Part shown: piece by piece, positions 57,353-64,000 of the stretch
Position numbering within the stretch: position 1 is the first letter of the stretch
How the letters are laid out: the number at the start of each line of letters is the position of its first letter
Assembly (NCBI RefSeq): GCF_043641665.1
Contig: NC_092198.1
Coordinates: 317,501 to 381,500, forward strand
Reading direction: 5' to 3'
Length of the DNA stretch: 64,000 nucleotides
Origin: Enoplosus armatus
Taxonomy: Eukaryota; Chordata; Actinopteri; Centrarchiformes; Enoplosidae
Position numbers and translations under genes: made by a program
Notes under the pieces: model-generated
Told to the model about the DNA's origin: nothing
Seen by the model: only the letters and a program-made list of their open reading frames with translations
Databases searched by the model: none

Positions 57353-57891
57353 TACAGTGAGACAGACAGACAGACAGACACAGACAGACACAGACAGACA
57401 GGCAAACAGGCAGACAGACAGACACAGTCAGTCAGACAGACAGACACAGACAGACAGACAGTCAGACACAGTCAGACAGACAGACAGACAGGCAGTCAGT
57501 CAGACAGTCAGACAGACACAGACACACACAGACAGACACAGACAGACAGGCAGACAGACAGGCAGGCAGGCAGGCAGACAGACAGACAGACACAGTCAGT
57601 CAGACAGACAGACAGACACAGACAGACAGACAGACAGACAGGCAGTCCTGAGCTCTGCTGTTCTCTGAGGTGAATCAACAGATGAATGATAAACACTTCA
57701 CATTAGAACCAGCTGCTCTGTGTGATCGACCAATCACAGAGCAGCTGTGTTGTGAGTGAGCAGCCTCTGACTGCTGATGTGTTCAAGAACGTTTGAACTG
57801 TTCTTATAAACTGAAGAGGAAACATGAAGAAGAGTGTCTCACCTTCACCTGGGGGGACATCATTGGATGAGCTGAGAGATCCTTCAGGCAT
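29635..57891 (-). CDS. plekhg3: PLEKHG3, DH-PH Rho guanine nucleotide exchange factor, 18 coding exons
   Basis: PLEKHG3 is a Dbl-family exchange factor that binds actin and activates Rac/Cdc42-type GTPases at the leading edge (family knowledge). The joined exons give 1475 residues without a frame break (human about 1219): a Ser-rich N-terminus, DH (about 138-310; [32 protein letters not shown]), PH (about 331-455; [18 protein letters not shown]), and a long disordered tail with family blocks ([77 protein letters not shown]). The last block and overall order favour PLEKHG3 over PLEKHG1. Exons: 57843-57891, 47464-47903, 45884-45984, 43642-43711, 43279-43325, 40123-40273, 39487-39618, 38771-38953, 38436-38528, 38076-38162, 37879-37912, 37564-37665, 37408-37440, 36574-36584, 35216-35575, 34108-34209, 31587-33117, 29635-30536. 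Confidence 0.93.
30985..31425 (+). mobile_element. LINE 3' end (L2/Rex-like) in plekhg3 intron 17
   Basis: The first part still encodes the reverse transcriptase C-terminus ([20 protein letters not shown], stop at 31087). An AT-rich 3' UTR follows, with gggagcaccggtactgtaca and ggggatcaataaagtgattc at its end. The rest is 5'-truncated, as usual for LINEs. Confidence 0.82.
31587..33117 (-). CDS. plekhg3: plekhg3 exon 17, large disordered exon
   Basis: This 1531-base exon carries PLEKHG3 blocks: [83 protein letters not shown] and [16 protein letters not shown]. Serine-rich and probably phosphorylated. Acceptor TTTCCAG, donor GCAG|GTAGTT, phase 1. Confidence 0.95.
33120..34107. other. plekhg3 intron 16, nothing recognised
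   Basis: No exon-like block, element or array seen. Confidence 0.5.
34108..34209 (-). CDS. plekhg3: plekhg3 exon 16
   Basis: It encodes [20 protein letters not shown] followed by [14 protein letters not shown], a disordered segment. Acceptor TTGAAG, donor CAG|GTAAAT, phase 0 on both sides. Confidence 0.82.
34215..35215. other. plekhg3 intron 15, nothing recognised
   Basis: Short plus-strand open frames at 34532-34974 lack any gene features. Attcaaacgcattcaaacac repeats three times near 34568-34595. Confidence 0.45.
35216..35575 (-). CDS. plekhg3: plekhg3 exon 15, acidic region
   Basis: It encodes [19 protein letters not shown], a run of glutamates, [14 protein letters not shown] and [20 protein letters not shown] with [10 protein letters not shown]. 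The donor is ATG|GTGAGA, phase 0; a nearby ATG|GTGATG is weaker. Acceptor CCTGCAG. Confidence 0.85.
35580..36570. other. plekhg3 intron 14, nothing recognised
   Basis: Contains a 13-base C run near 36415-36427 and no exon that fits. Confidence 0.45.
36574..36584 (-). CDS. plekhg3: plekhg3 exon 14, 11-base microexon
   Basis: Exon 13 ends in phase 1 but exon 15 begins in phase 0, so an exon of 3n+2 bases is needed between them. A strong pyrimidine tract with ATCACAG acceptor is followed 11 bases later by AAG|GTAAGA, and this completes the frame (AVLK). This is inferred from splice logic; no protein similarity can test four residues. Confidence 0.6.
37010..37180. repeat. GACA repeat array
   Basis: Irregular agacagacagat and cacaagacagacag units within plekhg3 intron 13. 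Confidence 0.92.
37378..37400. repeat. ACA trinucleotide repeat
   Basis: Seven aca units just past the plekhg3 exon 13 donor; a longer CAA array lies at 37690-37750. Confidence 0.9.
37408..37440 (-). CDS. plekhg3: plekhg3 exon 13 (33 bases)
   Basis: It encodes [10 protein letters not shown] after a split glutamate codon; human has EPTKHLLRQ. Acceptor CTTCAG, donor AAAG|GTACAA, phase 1. Confidence 0.85.
37564..37665 (-). CDS. plekhg3: plekhg3 exon 12, post-PH
   Basis: It encodes [20 protein letters not shown] and ends GRQGRQQS, matching human [19 protein letters not shown] and RQGRRQSE. Phase 1 in, phase 1 out. Confidence 0.93.
37690..37750. repeat. CAA trinucleotide repeat
   Basis: About 18 caa units with one interruption, in plekhg3 intron 11. 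Confidence 0.93.
37879..37912 (-). CDS. plekhg3: plekhg3 exon 11 (34 bases)
   Basis: It encodes [11 protein letters not shown], matching human [11 protein letters not shown]. Donor T|GTGAGT, phase 1. Confidence 0.92.
37960..38065. repeat. Ttactggtgtg minisatellite
   Basis: About nine units of tactggtgtgttta-like sequence between plekhg3 exons 10 and 11. Confidence 0.88.
38076..38162 (-). CDS. plekhg3: plekhg3 exon 10, PH C-terminal helix
   Basis: It encodes [20 protein letters not shown] and NHHAIIPQK, matching human TVEEKRNWTHHIKRLILENHH. The tryptophan of the PH C-terminal helix is present. Confidence 0.96.
38436..38528 (-). CDS. plekhg3: plekhg3 exon 9, PH domain
   Basis: It encodes [20 protein letters not shown] and [11 protein letters not shown], matching human SLMLIESTRDSLCFTVTHYKH. 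Phase 0 on both sides. Confidence 0.96.
38771..38953 (-). CDS. plekhg3: plekhg3 exon 8, PH domain start
   Basis: It encodes [20 protein letters not shown], then a [19 protein letters not shown] core and VYKTHIS. These are the first PH strands. Phase 0 on both sides. Confidence 0.96.
39487..39618 (-). CDS. plekhg3: plekhg3 exon 7, DH end
   Basis: It encodes [20 protein letters not shown] to [11 protein letters not shown], nearly identical to human PLEKHG3. Phase 0 on both sides. Confidence 0.96.
40123..40273 (-). CDS. plekhg3: plekhg3 exon 6, DH core
   Basis: It encodes [20 protein letters not shown] and [20 protein letters not shown], the most conserved DH helix. The acceptor TTGCAG lies about 25 bases from the edge of the intronic minisatellite. 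Confidence 0.96.
40295..42915. repeat. Giant 20-base minisatellite in plekhg3 intron 5
   Basis: About 130 copies of aggtgtgaacagataggaac and variants. A higher-order repeat is visible: the segment from about 40675 recurs from about 41607 with an offset of 931 to 951 bases. It begins about 25 bases upstream of the exon 6 acceptor. The minus strand is open for up to 945 codons for lack of stops, not because it encodes a protein. Confidence 0.95.
43279..43325 (-). CDS. plekhg3: plekhg3 exon 5, DH
   Basis: It encodes [15 protein letters not shown], matching human QEFDIYTQYCNNYPN. Donor AA|GTAAGT, phase 2. The next intron holds the 2.6-kb minisatellite. Confidence 0.93.
43598..43630 (-). mobile_element. 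Possible SINE head fragment
   Basis: The minus strand reads atcagaaggttgttggttca then aatctcc, which is a tRNA box B-like core as in fish SINEs. Too short to classify. Confidence 0.4.
43642..43711 (-). CDS. plekhg3: plekhg3 exon 4, DH
   Basis: It encodes [20 protein letters not shown] then VMK, matching human LLRDLDSCNSDPVAVASCF. Phase 2 in, phase 0 out. Confidence 0.93.
44029..44072. repeat. ATT trinucleotide repeat
   Basis: About 14 att units in plekhg3 intron 3. Confidence 0.92.
44186..45638. mobile_element. Tc1/mariner transposon 3, decayed
   Basis: Inverted ends cagctgaggccatatattta at the left and its complement (cagttgaggcc) at the right, flanked by TA at 44184 and 45639. It sits in plekhg3 intron 3 and carries a dead minus-strand transposase. 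Confidence 0.92.
44395..45230 (-). pseudogene. Tc1-type transposase, dead
   Basis: Start at 45228-45230 ([20 protein letters not shown]). The first catalytic motif reads LWSGETQIE, with Gly where the family has Asp. The second motif ([10 protein letters not shown]) is followed at once by a stop, and further stops break the DLNPIE region. It belongs to a different Tc1 family from the other two elements. Confidence 0.88.
45884..45984 (-). CDS. plekhg3: plekhg3 exon 3, DH
   Basis: It encodes [20 protein letters not shown] and [13 protein letters not shown], the DH stretch that matches human ALFGNIENIYALN. A run of nine G/C directly precedes the acceptor. Confidence 0.94.
45990..47463. other. 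plekhg3 intron 2, nothing recognised
   Basis: Very AT-rich. No element or conserved block is seen. Confidence 0.5.
47464..47903 (-). CDS. plekhg3: plekhg3 exon 2, N-terminal region and start of DH
   Basis: It encodes [20 protein letters not shown], a low-complexity region, then [20 protein letters not shown] and RMIVE, the first DH helix. Human PLEKHG3 has YLGRVVREIVETERMYVQDL. Acceptor CCCCAG|AG, donor GAG|GTGAGT, phase 0. Confidence 0.93.
48060..48130. repeat. Ccctgattctga repeat
   Basis: Short array of ctgaccctgatcctgattc-like hexamers in plekhg3 intron 1. Not the vertebrate telomere hexamer. Confidence 0.8.
48131..50210. other. plekhg3 intron 1, with gctaacatg motifs
   Basis: Clusters of ttagcatgttaac-like motifs at 49085-49290 and 49870-49960. 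The open frame at 49479-49697 (minus) has no splice support. Confidence 0.45.
50211..50280. repeat. AC microsatellite
   Basis: About 34 AC units with one interruption. Confidence 0.95.
51145..51345. repeat. Purine-rich agg/aag tract
   Basis: Nearly all-purine plus strand with repeated ggaggagga and gaagaggaa; could form a triplex. Confidence 0.7.
51346..53089. other. plekhg3 intron 1, nothing recognised
   Basis: Tatatagactctatataa-like sequence at 51960-52070 is mildly repetitive. Otherwise featureless to me. Confidence 0.45.
53090..53410. repeat. AGAC repeat array
   Basis: About 320 bases of gacagacagagacagacaga variants. Open frames on the minus strand are low-complexity only. Confidence 0.95.
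53665..53687. repeat. Poly-C run, 23 bases
   Basis: Uninterrupted C run, likely to be length-unstable and error-prone in sequencing. Confidence 0.95.
53690..54629. other. plekhg3 intron 1, nothing recognised
   Basis: A short taaattaaagtaaat repeat near 54240-54270; no gene. Confidence 0.45.
54630..55392. repeat. Compound AC / tgacatcatac array
   Basis: AC microsatellite broken by tgacacacaccggcacaaac units in the first part and by tgacatcatactgacatcat units in the second, about 760 bases in plekhg3 intron 1. Confidence 0.93.
55535..55805. repeat. Gtccaggtccgtgcaggtct minisatellite
   Basis: About ten units of 25 to 32 bases (gtgcaggtctgagtgtgtcc). Confidence 0.93.
56755..56905. repeat. Tctgtctcacagtctg minisatellite
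   Basis: About eight units of ctgtctctgtctcacggt; a segment of 36 bases is repeated exactly. Confidence 0.9.
57155..57645. repeat. CAGACA / CAGG array
   Basis: Nearly 500 bases of cagacagacaggcaggcagg tetranucleotide units close to the plekhg3 first coding exon. Confidence 0.95.
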
Positions 57892-57895
57892 CACG
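57843..57895 (-). CDS. plekhg3: plekhg3 first coding exon
   Basis: ATG at 57889-57891 opens [16 protein letters not shown], followed by the strong donor GAAG|GTGAGA in phase 1. The acceptor (TGACAG) lies four bases before the ATG. Joining to the exon at 47903 completes a glutamate codon, so the phases agree. The link across a 10-kb intron rests on phase and position, not on protein similarity. Confidence 0.65.
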
Positions 57896-58331
57896 CTGTC
57901 ACACACACACACACACAGACAGAGAGAGAGGTGATATGAGGACCTTGTTCATTGCAGCTGTACCTCTTTATCCAGCAGTATGACAACAAGTCATTAATAT
58001 TACAAATATGATTTCATATGTTAATAAAGCTGAGAGCAGTGTTTTGGTTCGACAGTGTGATGAGGACGTTCAGGAGGAAGATGAAGACTGCTGCAAACAG
58101 TCACTGAATATAATGAAGTAAGCTTATGACTAACAAACACACGTCTGTCGTCAGTCGACAGCACTTTTTGTTTATGATGATTATGAATGATTGTGTCTGT
58201 GTTCAGAGGAGGAAGTTGTTGTGATTCTGGTGAAAAATGACTGACAGGAAATATAAATAAAAAGTAGTTCTCATTTTATCAAAAAACATAAGAGGAATAA
58301 ACAGCTTCTTCCTCTGGAAGAAAACAAGTTC

Positions 58332-58368
<37 letters not shown>
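58332..58368. repeat. AC microsatellite
   Basis: About 18 AC units. Confidence 0.95.
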
Positions 58369-58369
<1 letters not shown>

Positions 58370-58476
58370 ATGACCAGTAAAGTAAAAAAAGTAAAAGTTA
58401 ATCATTACAAGATAGAGTACGTCCCCAGGAAATGAATGTATGTCAATGTGATGTCCTCTGAAGTGATGGAAACAAG

Positions 58477-58479
<3 letters not shown>

Positions 58480-58521
<42 letters not shown>

Positions 58522-58553
58522 GCGTGCGCGTGCGCGTGTGCGTGTGCGCGTGT
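58480..58553. repeat. TG / CG alternating tract
   Basis: About 18 TG units run into gtgcgtgcgcgtgcgcgtgt, all alternating pyrimidine-purine; a Z-DNA-type sequence. Confidence 0.93.
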
Positions 58554-59765
58554 CCTCTGCAGGTGTTTTAAAGTCATCAGGCAGTGATGTGTTGAAGGAC
58601 ACTGCAGCTGCTCAGTCAGATCATTCTGCTGCTGTAGTTCAGATCAGACGTGAGTCTCCAGACAGTCAGAAGGAGGCATTCAAGTTTCTGAACCATGTTG
58701 GTCCAGGTTCCACACAGGTCACATGATGACACCTTAGACTTTTATAGACAGCTGATTCTGGTTTCTGCAGGTTTTCACTTTAGGACCTGAATGAGTCACT
58801 GAGAAAGGATCTCTAGCAGAAACACAACAAAGAACAGCTGAGTGACCAACTGATGCTGCTGGTTCAGTTTCCAATTCTCAGGGTTACTGTGACGATACTG
58901 TGAGACAGATTGTTTCAACACACGTCCGTCCCTCTGACGTCTCTGGATTTTTATCTGGTCTTGACATCAAAGTGATGAAGTACTTTGATCAGTCAGTGGA
59001 TGTTCAGGAAGTAGATCGGAATCATTAAATGGCTGCTTGTGAAAATCTGTGTCAACAGCGACAGTGCGTCTGTGGTCACTCAGGTGAGACACCTGTATCA
59101 GCTGTCTGTCTGCGCTGATGGTCATGAGGGCAAAACAAAAAGTCTCTGCGATGGCTGAGACCAGGACAGAAAAACCAAACCAACTGCCTCTCAGAGATGA
59201 CATCAACAGAAAGTGACGCTGCATCAGCAGGAAGTGACGCTGTGGTTGCCATGTTGCCACACCACATCCACACACATGTGTATGACACACTATCCCTTAC
59301 AGTCGAAGACAAAGACGACATTGTCCTGTCTTTAAATTCAAACAGAACAGCAGGAAACACTGAGACCGTTGGTGTCAAACTGGAGCTGGACCAGAAGCAG
59401 ATAATGAAGGCCAGCTAGCTAATGTTAGCTAGCTGTTGGTCAGTCAGCGTTCATCTCCAATGAGACTACTGGCAACAGTAGCTCGGTGTAGAAGCTAACA
59501 TGCTAGCTCTCAGTCGCTCAGTACAGGAAGTGAAACCCTCTCTGCAGTGCACTGCATTGTGGGACGGTCCTGGAGGACTGATCTACTATCGTTTACTCAC
59601 ATGATATGGACCGATGAAATATCGATGAAATATTACAAATAAAGAGTATTTGTGTTTTCAGTCTAAAGATCAATACTCTCATTTATTGCCTGTTGATTGA
59701 CTAATCAAACTGTTTCAGTACCAGTTGGCAGTGGTCCAGGTCTGGTTGCCATGGTAACCACAGCG

Positions 59766-59830
59766 CTGTTAGACGTCAGTGAGCAGAGATGTTGAAGGTA
59801 GCAACATCTCTGCTCACTGATGCCTAACAG
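59766..59830. repeat. Hairpin-forming inverted repeat
   Basis: Arms of 29 bases (59766-59794 and 59802-59830) pair with two mismatches around a 7-base loop; the inner 18 base pairs are perfect. A partial third copy (agagatgttgaaggtagca) follows at 59846-59864. Confidence 0.88.
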
Positions 59831-60073
59831 CAGAGCAGAGATCAGAGATGTTGAAGGTAGCATGTCTGAGCATGCTCAGACTGCAGCCTGGCAGAGCCCT
59901 GATCAGGTTAGGGATCTGATCCTGTTACCGTGGAAACACATTACTGTACAGACACTGGTTCAGTTCCTCTTTGTATGATTAATTTGTTTATTGTTGTTTT
60001 TAAGGATATTATAAACTTTTTTCTTTAAGTTCCTGTTTTATGTTTTATATTTACTGAAGATAAATGTGACACG

Positions 60074-60074
60074 T

Positions 60075-60112
<38 letters not shown>
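60074..60112. repeat. AC microsatellite
   Basis: About 19 AC units, followed by a short ACA run at 60140-60162. Confidence 0.93.
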
Positions 60113-60964
60113 CTGCATAAACAATCACAACATCACACACAACAACAACAACAACAACAACACTGTCAGTAACAATGAAGGTTCGTATGAACTGATGTGA
60201 GAGCAGCTTCTGACAGACAACCAGACTCCAGCACAAATAGGCAGATAGCCCTGTATTCTGATGCGAATCTTAGTTTATGGTTATTTTGCTTTTCGGCAAA
60301 GGTAAAAACATCACCAAACATATCCCAATGGCTTTTCTGAATCCGACAAATCCAATGTTCATTTCGGCACGATATATTTCACCAAGCAGCTCTTAATGTG
60401 ACAACATCTCTGAAGAGTTCAGACTCGTTCCCGTCTTCCTCAGAGCTGGCTCGCTGCCTCTGTTAGGGCGTGTTTTGGTGTCGAACGGCTGAAAAAGAAG
60501 TTTAAATATACGAAAAAAAAGGTGCTGTCTTGTGTATAAGATGAATGCCCAATTAAGGATACAGGCATTACTTTCAGACAAGCACGTAATTTAAATGTCA
60601 GGATTTCCTAATGGAGTTCTGCACCAACAACCCCACCTACAAGCTACAAGCGCAGCTAGCGAACTTTAACATGTCGTGACTTCACGATACTATGATTTGA
60701 TTTAAATGATAGTCGGTTTGAAGCAGAAGAAGCCAAACTACAGGGCGATTCAACTTTTTAAATGTTTGAAGTGTTTCAAGTAGAAACTAAAGCAGATCAG
60801 GAACACACTTCCGTGTAGATTCACAGCTCAGAAAAGTGAATAAATCCTTCAGTCTGACTGTCAAACATCCAGAGCACGTTTCCACTGAAGGTCCTGAGGA
60901 TGAACGAACTCTTGAACACCTTCTCCTGAAACATGCTGAACATTAGAGGAAACTTCAGACTCAC

Positions 60965-61125
60965 CTCGCTGTCAAAGTTTCATTTGAAACAACTTCTTCA
61001 GTTGCATCCACACTGACTCTGAGTCTGCTGCTCAGACTCATTAACTCTGTCTGTCTGCCTGTCTGTCTGCCTACAGGACTGCTGCTGCTGCTGCTCCCAC
61101 CCTCTGCGCATGCGCGCTATTTAAA
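60965..61125 (-). promoter_or_regulatory. Candidate plekhg3 core promoter and 5' UTR exon
   Basis: A perfect NRF1-type palindrome TGCGCATGCGCG lies at 61105-61116 and a TATA-like TTTTAAATA on the minus strand at about 61117-61125. About 140 bases downstream on the minus strand there is a very strong donor (GCGAG|GTGAGT) ending at 60965. The first coding exon has an acceptor just before its ATG, so a non-coding exon upstream is expected. Confidence 0.45.
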
Positions 61126-61129
61126 AGAA

Positions 61130-63010
61130 TGACTGATTTTTCACCCTGAAGGTTCCTCAGAGACCCAGCAGAGGGTTCTCTGAGAACATTTCACGGAGTT
61201 GTGTTTCATGGTGCAGTCCTGTGTTGTATCATGACGATAATAAAGCTGAACCTCCAACATTTCAGGGAAAATCATTTGTATTAAAGGTGCATGAATCCCT
61301 TTTTGACCACTAGAGGGCAGCAGAGCTCCAGCAGGCTGCGCTGAGTGTTTTTCAAACTCTCTTCTGGTTAAACCACGCCCACTCTCTCAAAGGCTGCGTT
61401 CCCATGGAAACAGACAGCGACCGTAGCTTGCAGAACAGTTTAGGAAATGACTGACTGTTCATCACAGTGTTGTGTGTTATTAGTTGAAACTAGTGATTGT
61501 TTTCATGATGTAATCTGCTGCTTATTATAATTATATTAATCAATCGATGAATTCTTTGTTTTGTAAAAGGTAAGAAGATAATAAGAAATGACTTCACAGT
61601 TACCCAGAGTCCTCAGCGACGCCTTCAGGTGTCGTGTTGAGTCACTGAAGAGAAGCTGAGTCATGTTTTCATAATTATCTAATCAATTAATCAATTAATT
61701 AGTTTTAAAAACTATTAGTTTCATATTTGACAGACATCATATTTTAAAGTTCTTCATCTGTTTTGTTTTAATAATCTGAATCCGCAGCTGTCTATTAATA
61801 CTCCAAAGTACAAATACCTTTAATAAAGAAAGAAAGTACAGTACTTGAGTAAATGTACTGTATCATATCATATGTAGTATATTTATAGAAAATATGTGTA
61901 GACCATAATGTTTTGACACACTTTAAATGAAACACATCCGTCAACAGTTAATGTGAAGAATGAAGAAATTAAACTCTGTTATTAATCTCTAATTACACAA
62001 GATTTATGATTCATCTGATGTTATTTTACAAATGGAAGTTAAAAATATCCTCAAATCAGACTTTTTTTAAAAAAAAACTTTCTGATCACAAACATTAATT
62101 AATTAATTAATTTTTCCTTTATCTAATTGAATTATCATCATGTTTTGAGGTACATTGATTGTATTTATTTAATAATGATTTAAACTGATGATGATTACAA
62201 TTTGGTTTGTTAATAAAGTTCAAACATTTGAAATAAAGTAAACAGCAGTTTTTAATGTGGTGATTTCAGTGTTTATTTCTGATTTTTTACATCTGTAAAA
62301 AATGTAACATGAAATATTGTTTTATTAGCATTTTGTATTTAAATATGCAATAAAAGTTTAAATTAACATATTTTGCTGCTGCTCTTGAAGGCATCACAGG
62401 ACGCTTTCAGGGACTCAAAGGATTTCAGTTTAAACTCAAACTCAGTTTTCTTCAGTGGTGTTAAAATATGAACAGTGATGGATATAAGATATATTAGTTT
62501 GTCTCCACCTGCTGGACACAAAGAAAACTGTAAAGAAACATGACGGAAACACAAAACCAGTTCTATCTATTATCATATTTATCATTTCAGTCTGATAGAC
62601 TGATAAACATATGTCGACATGTTGAAAACACACTGTGGAGATACGAGGTTTTCTGCTGTTAAAGTTTTATGTTGATTTAATTAAATTATTTTATTTAATT
62701 TCAAAGGTTTTTGACTGAACAAATAAATGATTGAATTTCGTTAATGTAACTTTTAAAAGGTTCTTAAATGTTATTTTTATTCATGTTTGTCTCATGTTTC
62801 ATCTCACAGTTCATTTGTTTCCGGAGATTTAAGGTTCAAGCTTTCAGCCACATCTCATGGCCTTCCTCGGTTGTCATGGAGATGGTTTTAATGTTATCCC
62901 ATGGTTTAAATGTCTGAACAGAAACACGTTGGAACTTGTGTTGAGAGGTTTTCATGATCTCTTCTCATGGAAAGATGTTTGACTCAAAACAAAGTCAAAG
63001 TGTAGAGTTT
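61130..63010. other. Intergenic, nothing recognised
   Basis: Between the plekhg3 candidate promoter and the 3' end of the right-edge gene. AT-rich, without coding signs. Confidence 0.45.
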
Positions 63011-63014
63011 CTCC

Positions 63015-63020
63015 TTTATT
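63015..63020 (-). promoter_or_regulatory. Candidate polyadenylation signal of the right-edge gene
   Basis: AATAAA on the minus strand about 575 bases after the stop codon of the membrane-protein gene. Confidence 0.45.
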
Positions 63021-63593
63021 GACAAACTGAAGATTAAAAACATTAAAGATATCAAAAACATTAAAGACATTAAAAACATTAAAGACATTAACACCCTGAG
63101 ATGATTAAAACAACATGTTACTTCATATTTACAGTCACACAGCAGAAAACAAACATTGGCATGTTTCTCATTTTAAATCTGAATTCAAACAAACAACCTG
63201 AGACCCAAACAGACAAAACTCTATTCATATTAACTTTAATCTATTAAACACAAAGTGAACAGAAGCCCAACACAGTCTCATAAAAACATGTTTATACAGA
63301 AGTTAAATTAATATGATTCATGTGGGAACCAAACAGAGATAAGCTAACGAGGCTTATTCCTCAATTAAATTCAACTTGGCTTGTTTCATTAACAGTTTCT
63401 CCAACACTGTAAATTATTGATAAATTCCATTGAGTCTGGTGTTGAGATTGCTTAAAACTTAAAACCGCTGAAGTAAAAAACGCAAGAAAAAATCAACAAA
63501 CAACCAGAAACAACAACGTGTCAGACAACAGCTGCTGGTGGCGGGTCGCCATGGTGACAGCAGTGATGATGTCACAGATGTTTGGTGATGATG

Positions 63594-63775
63594 TCACACA
63601 GGTTTGGTGGTGCTGTTGTAAACGAGCGTTTCCTGCTCCGACAGCGCCACGTGGGCAGGGCCTGTGGTGATTGGCCTATGGGAGCGCTTCCTCCTGGACT
63701 TGAGGAAGCAGTAGCTCAAGATGGCCAGCAGAGCCAAGATGGCCACCGACAGAAGAACGGCCAGCGCTATGTTGC
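63594..63775 (-). CDS. Last exon of a single-pass membrane protein, unidentified
   Basis: After a good acceptor (CTCCTCAG) the exon encodes NIALAVLLSVAILALLAILS, a membrane span, then the stop-transfer KSRRKRSHR and a short cytoplasmic tail ending LVYNSTTKPV with TGA at 63594-63596. The YNST motif could be a phosphorylation or sorting signal. The topology suggests a type I receptor or adhesion protein, but the extracellular part lies outside the window and I do not recognise the family. Confidence 0.75.
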
Positions 63776-63949
63776 CTGAGGAGGAGACAGTGAGGTCACT
63801 TCCTGTCAGCTGCCACACTTTGACCTCACAGTACTGAATACTGACCATAATACTACCATCACCAGTACACGGGTTAGAAAGGTGAAAAACAAAAAACGTC
63901 AGATTCATTCGTTTCTCTTGTGATACTGAAGTGAAGTAAAAGTTCTTAC

Positions 63950-64000
63950 CTGAGTCGCTTTCATCTTTCGTCTCAAAACGGTCGAAAATCTCTCTGAAAA
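63950..64000 (-). CDS. Penultimate exon of the same membrane protein, cut by the window edge
   Basis: The minus strand reads FREIFDRFETKDESDS and ends with donor CAG|GTAAGA in phase 1, which matches the acceptor phase of the exon at 63775. The 174-base intron between them is GT-AG. The acidic stretch would be the extracellular stalk before the membrane span. Confidence 0.65.

Noticed and set aside
53048..57668. Cys/Leu/Val/Ser-rich minus-strand frames
   Set aside because: Translations of the AGAC, AC and CAGACA arrays.

Overview
The window is vertebrate nuclear DNA, almost certainly from a teleost fish. Genes are split by GT-AG introns, the intergenic and intronic DNA is packed with micro- and minisatellites, and three decayed Tc1-type transposons, LINE 3' ends and tRNA-derived SINE pieces are present. 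A percomorph fish would fit the SINE and LINE tails, but that is inference.

Three genes are seen, all on the minus strand. (1) inf2, inverted formin 2, runs from a candidate 5' UTR exon near 19.5 kb to a CAAX-encoding last exon at 3470-3525. I could place 22 exons with matching splice phases; the model gives 1131 residues (DID, FH1, FH2, WH2/DAD, acidic tail, C-terminal CVSH) once one extra base in a 16-G run is discounted. (2) plekhg3, a RhoGEF with DH and PH domains, runs from a candidate promoter near 61.1 kb through a short first coding exon at 57.8 kb to its stop at 29635. It has 18 coding exons, including an 11-base microexon, and gives 1475 residues with no frame break. (3) The last two exons of an unidentified single-pass membrane protein lie at 63594-64000, entering from the right edge.

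Layout: 1-3.4 kb, repeats and a LINE tail downstream of inf2; 3.47-16.5 kb, inf2 coding exons, with minisatellites in several introns and a SINE in intron 4; 16.5-19.8 kb, inf2 intron 1 and probable 5' region; 19.85-23.37 kb, a giant minisatellite; 24.1-29.3 kb, two Tc1 elements; 29.6-57.9 kb, plekhg3, with a third Tc1 element in intron 3, a 2.6-kb minisatellite in intron 5 and a repeat-filled 10-kb intron 1; 57.9-63 kb, plekhg3 upstream region and the 3' UTR of the right-edge gene.

The two complete genes both act on the actin cytoskeleton: PLEKHG3 as an exchange factor for Rho-family GTPases, and INF2 as a formin that polymerises and severs actin and is itself linked to Rho/Cdc42 signalling. 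Their adjacency in one orientation is seen; any shared regulation is only a guess. I found no new multi-gene system. The most notable signals are a frameshifting G-run in the inf2 FH1 exon, paired CAAX/non-CAAX ends of inf2, the plekhg3 microexon, and an intronic array of about 130 units that each resemble a T-box site next to a GATA-like site.
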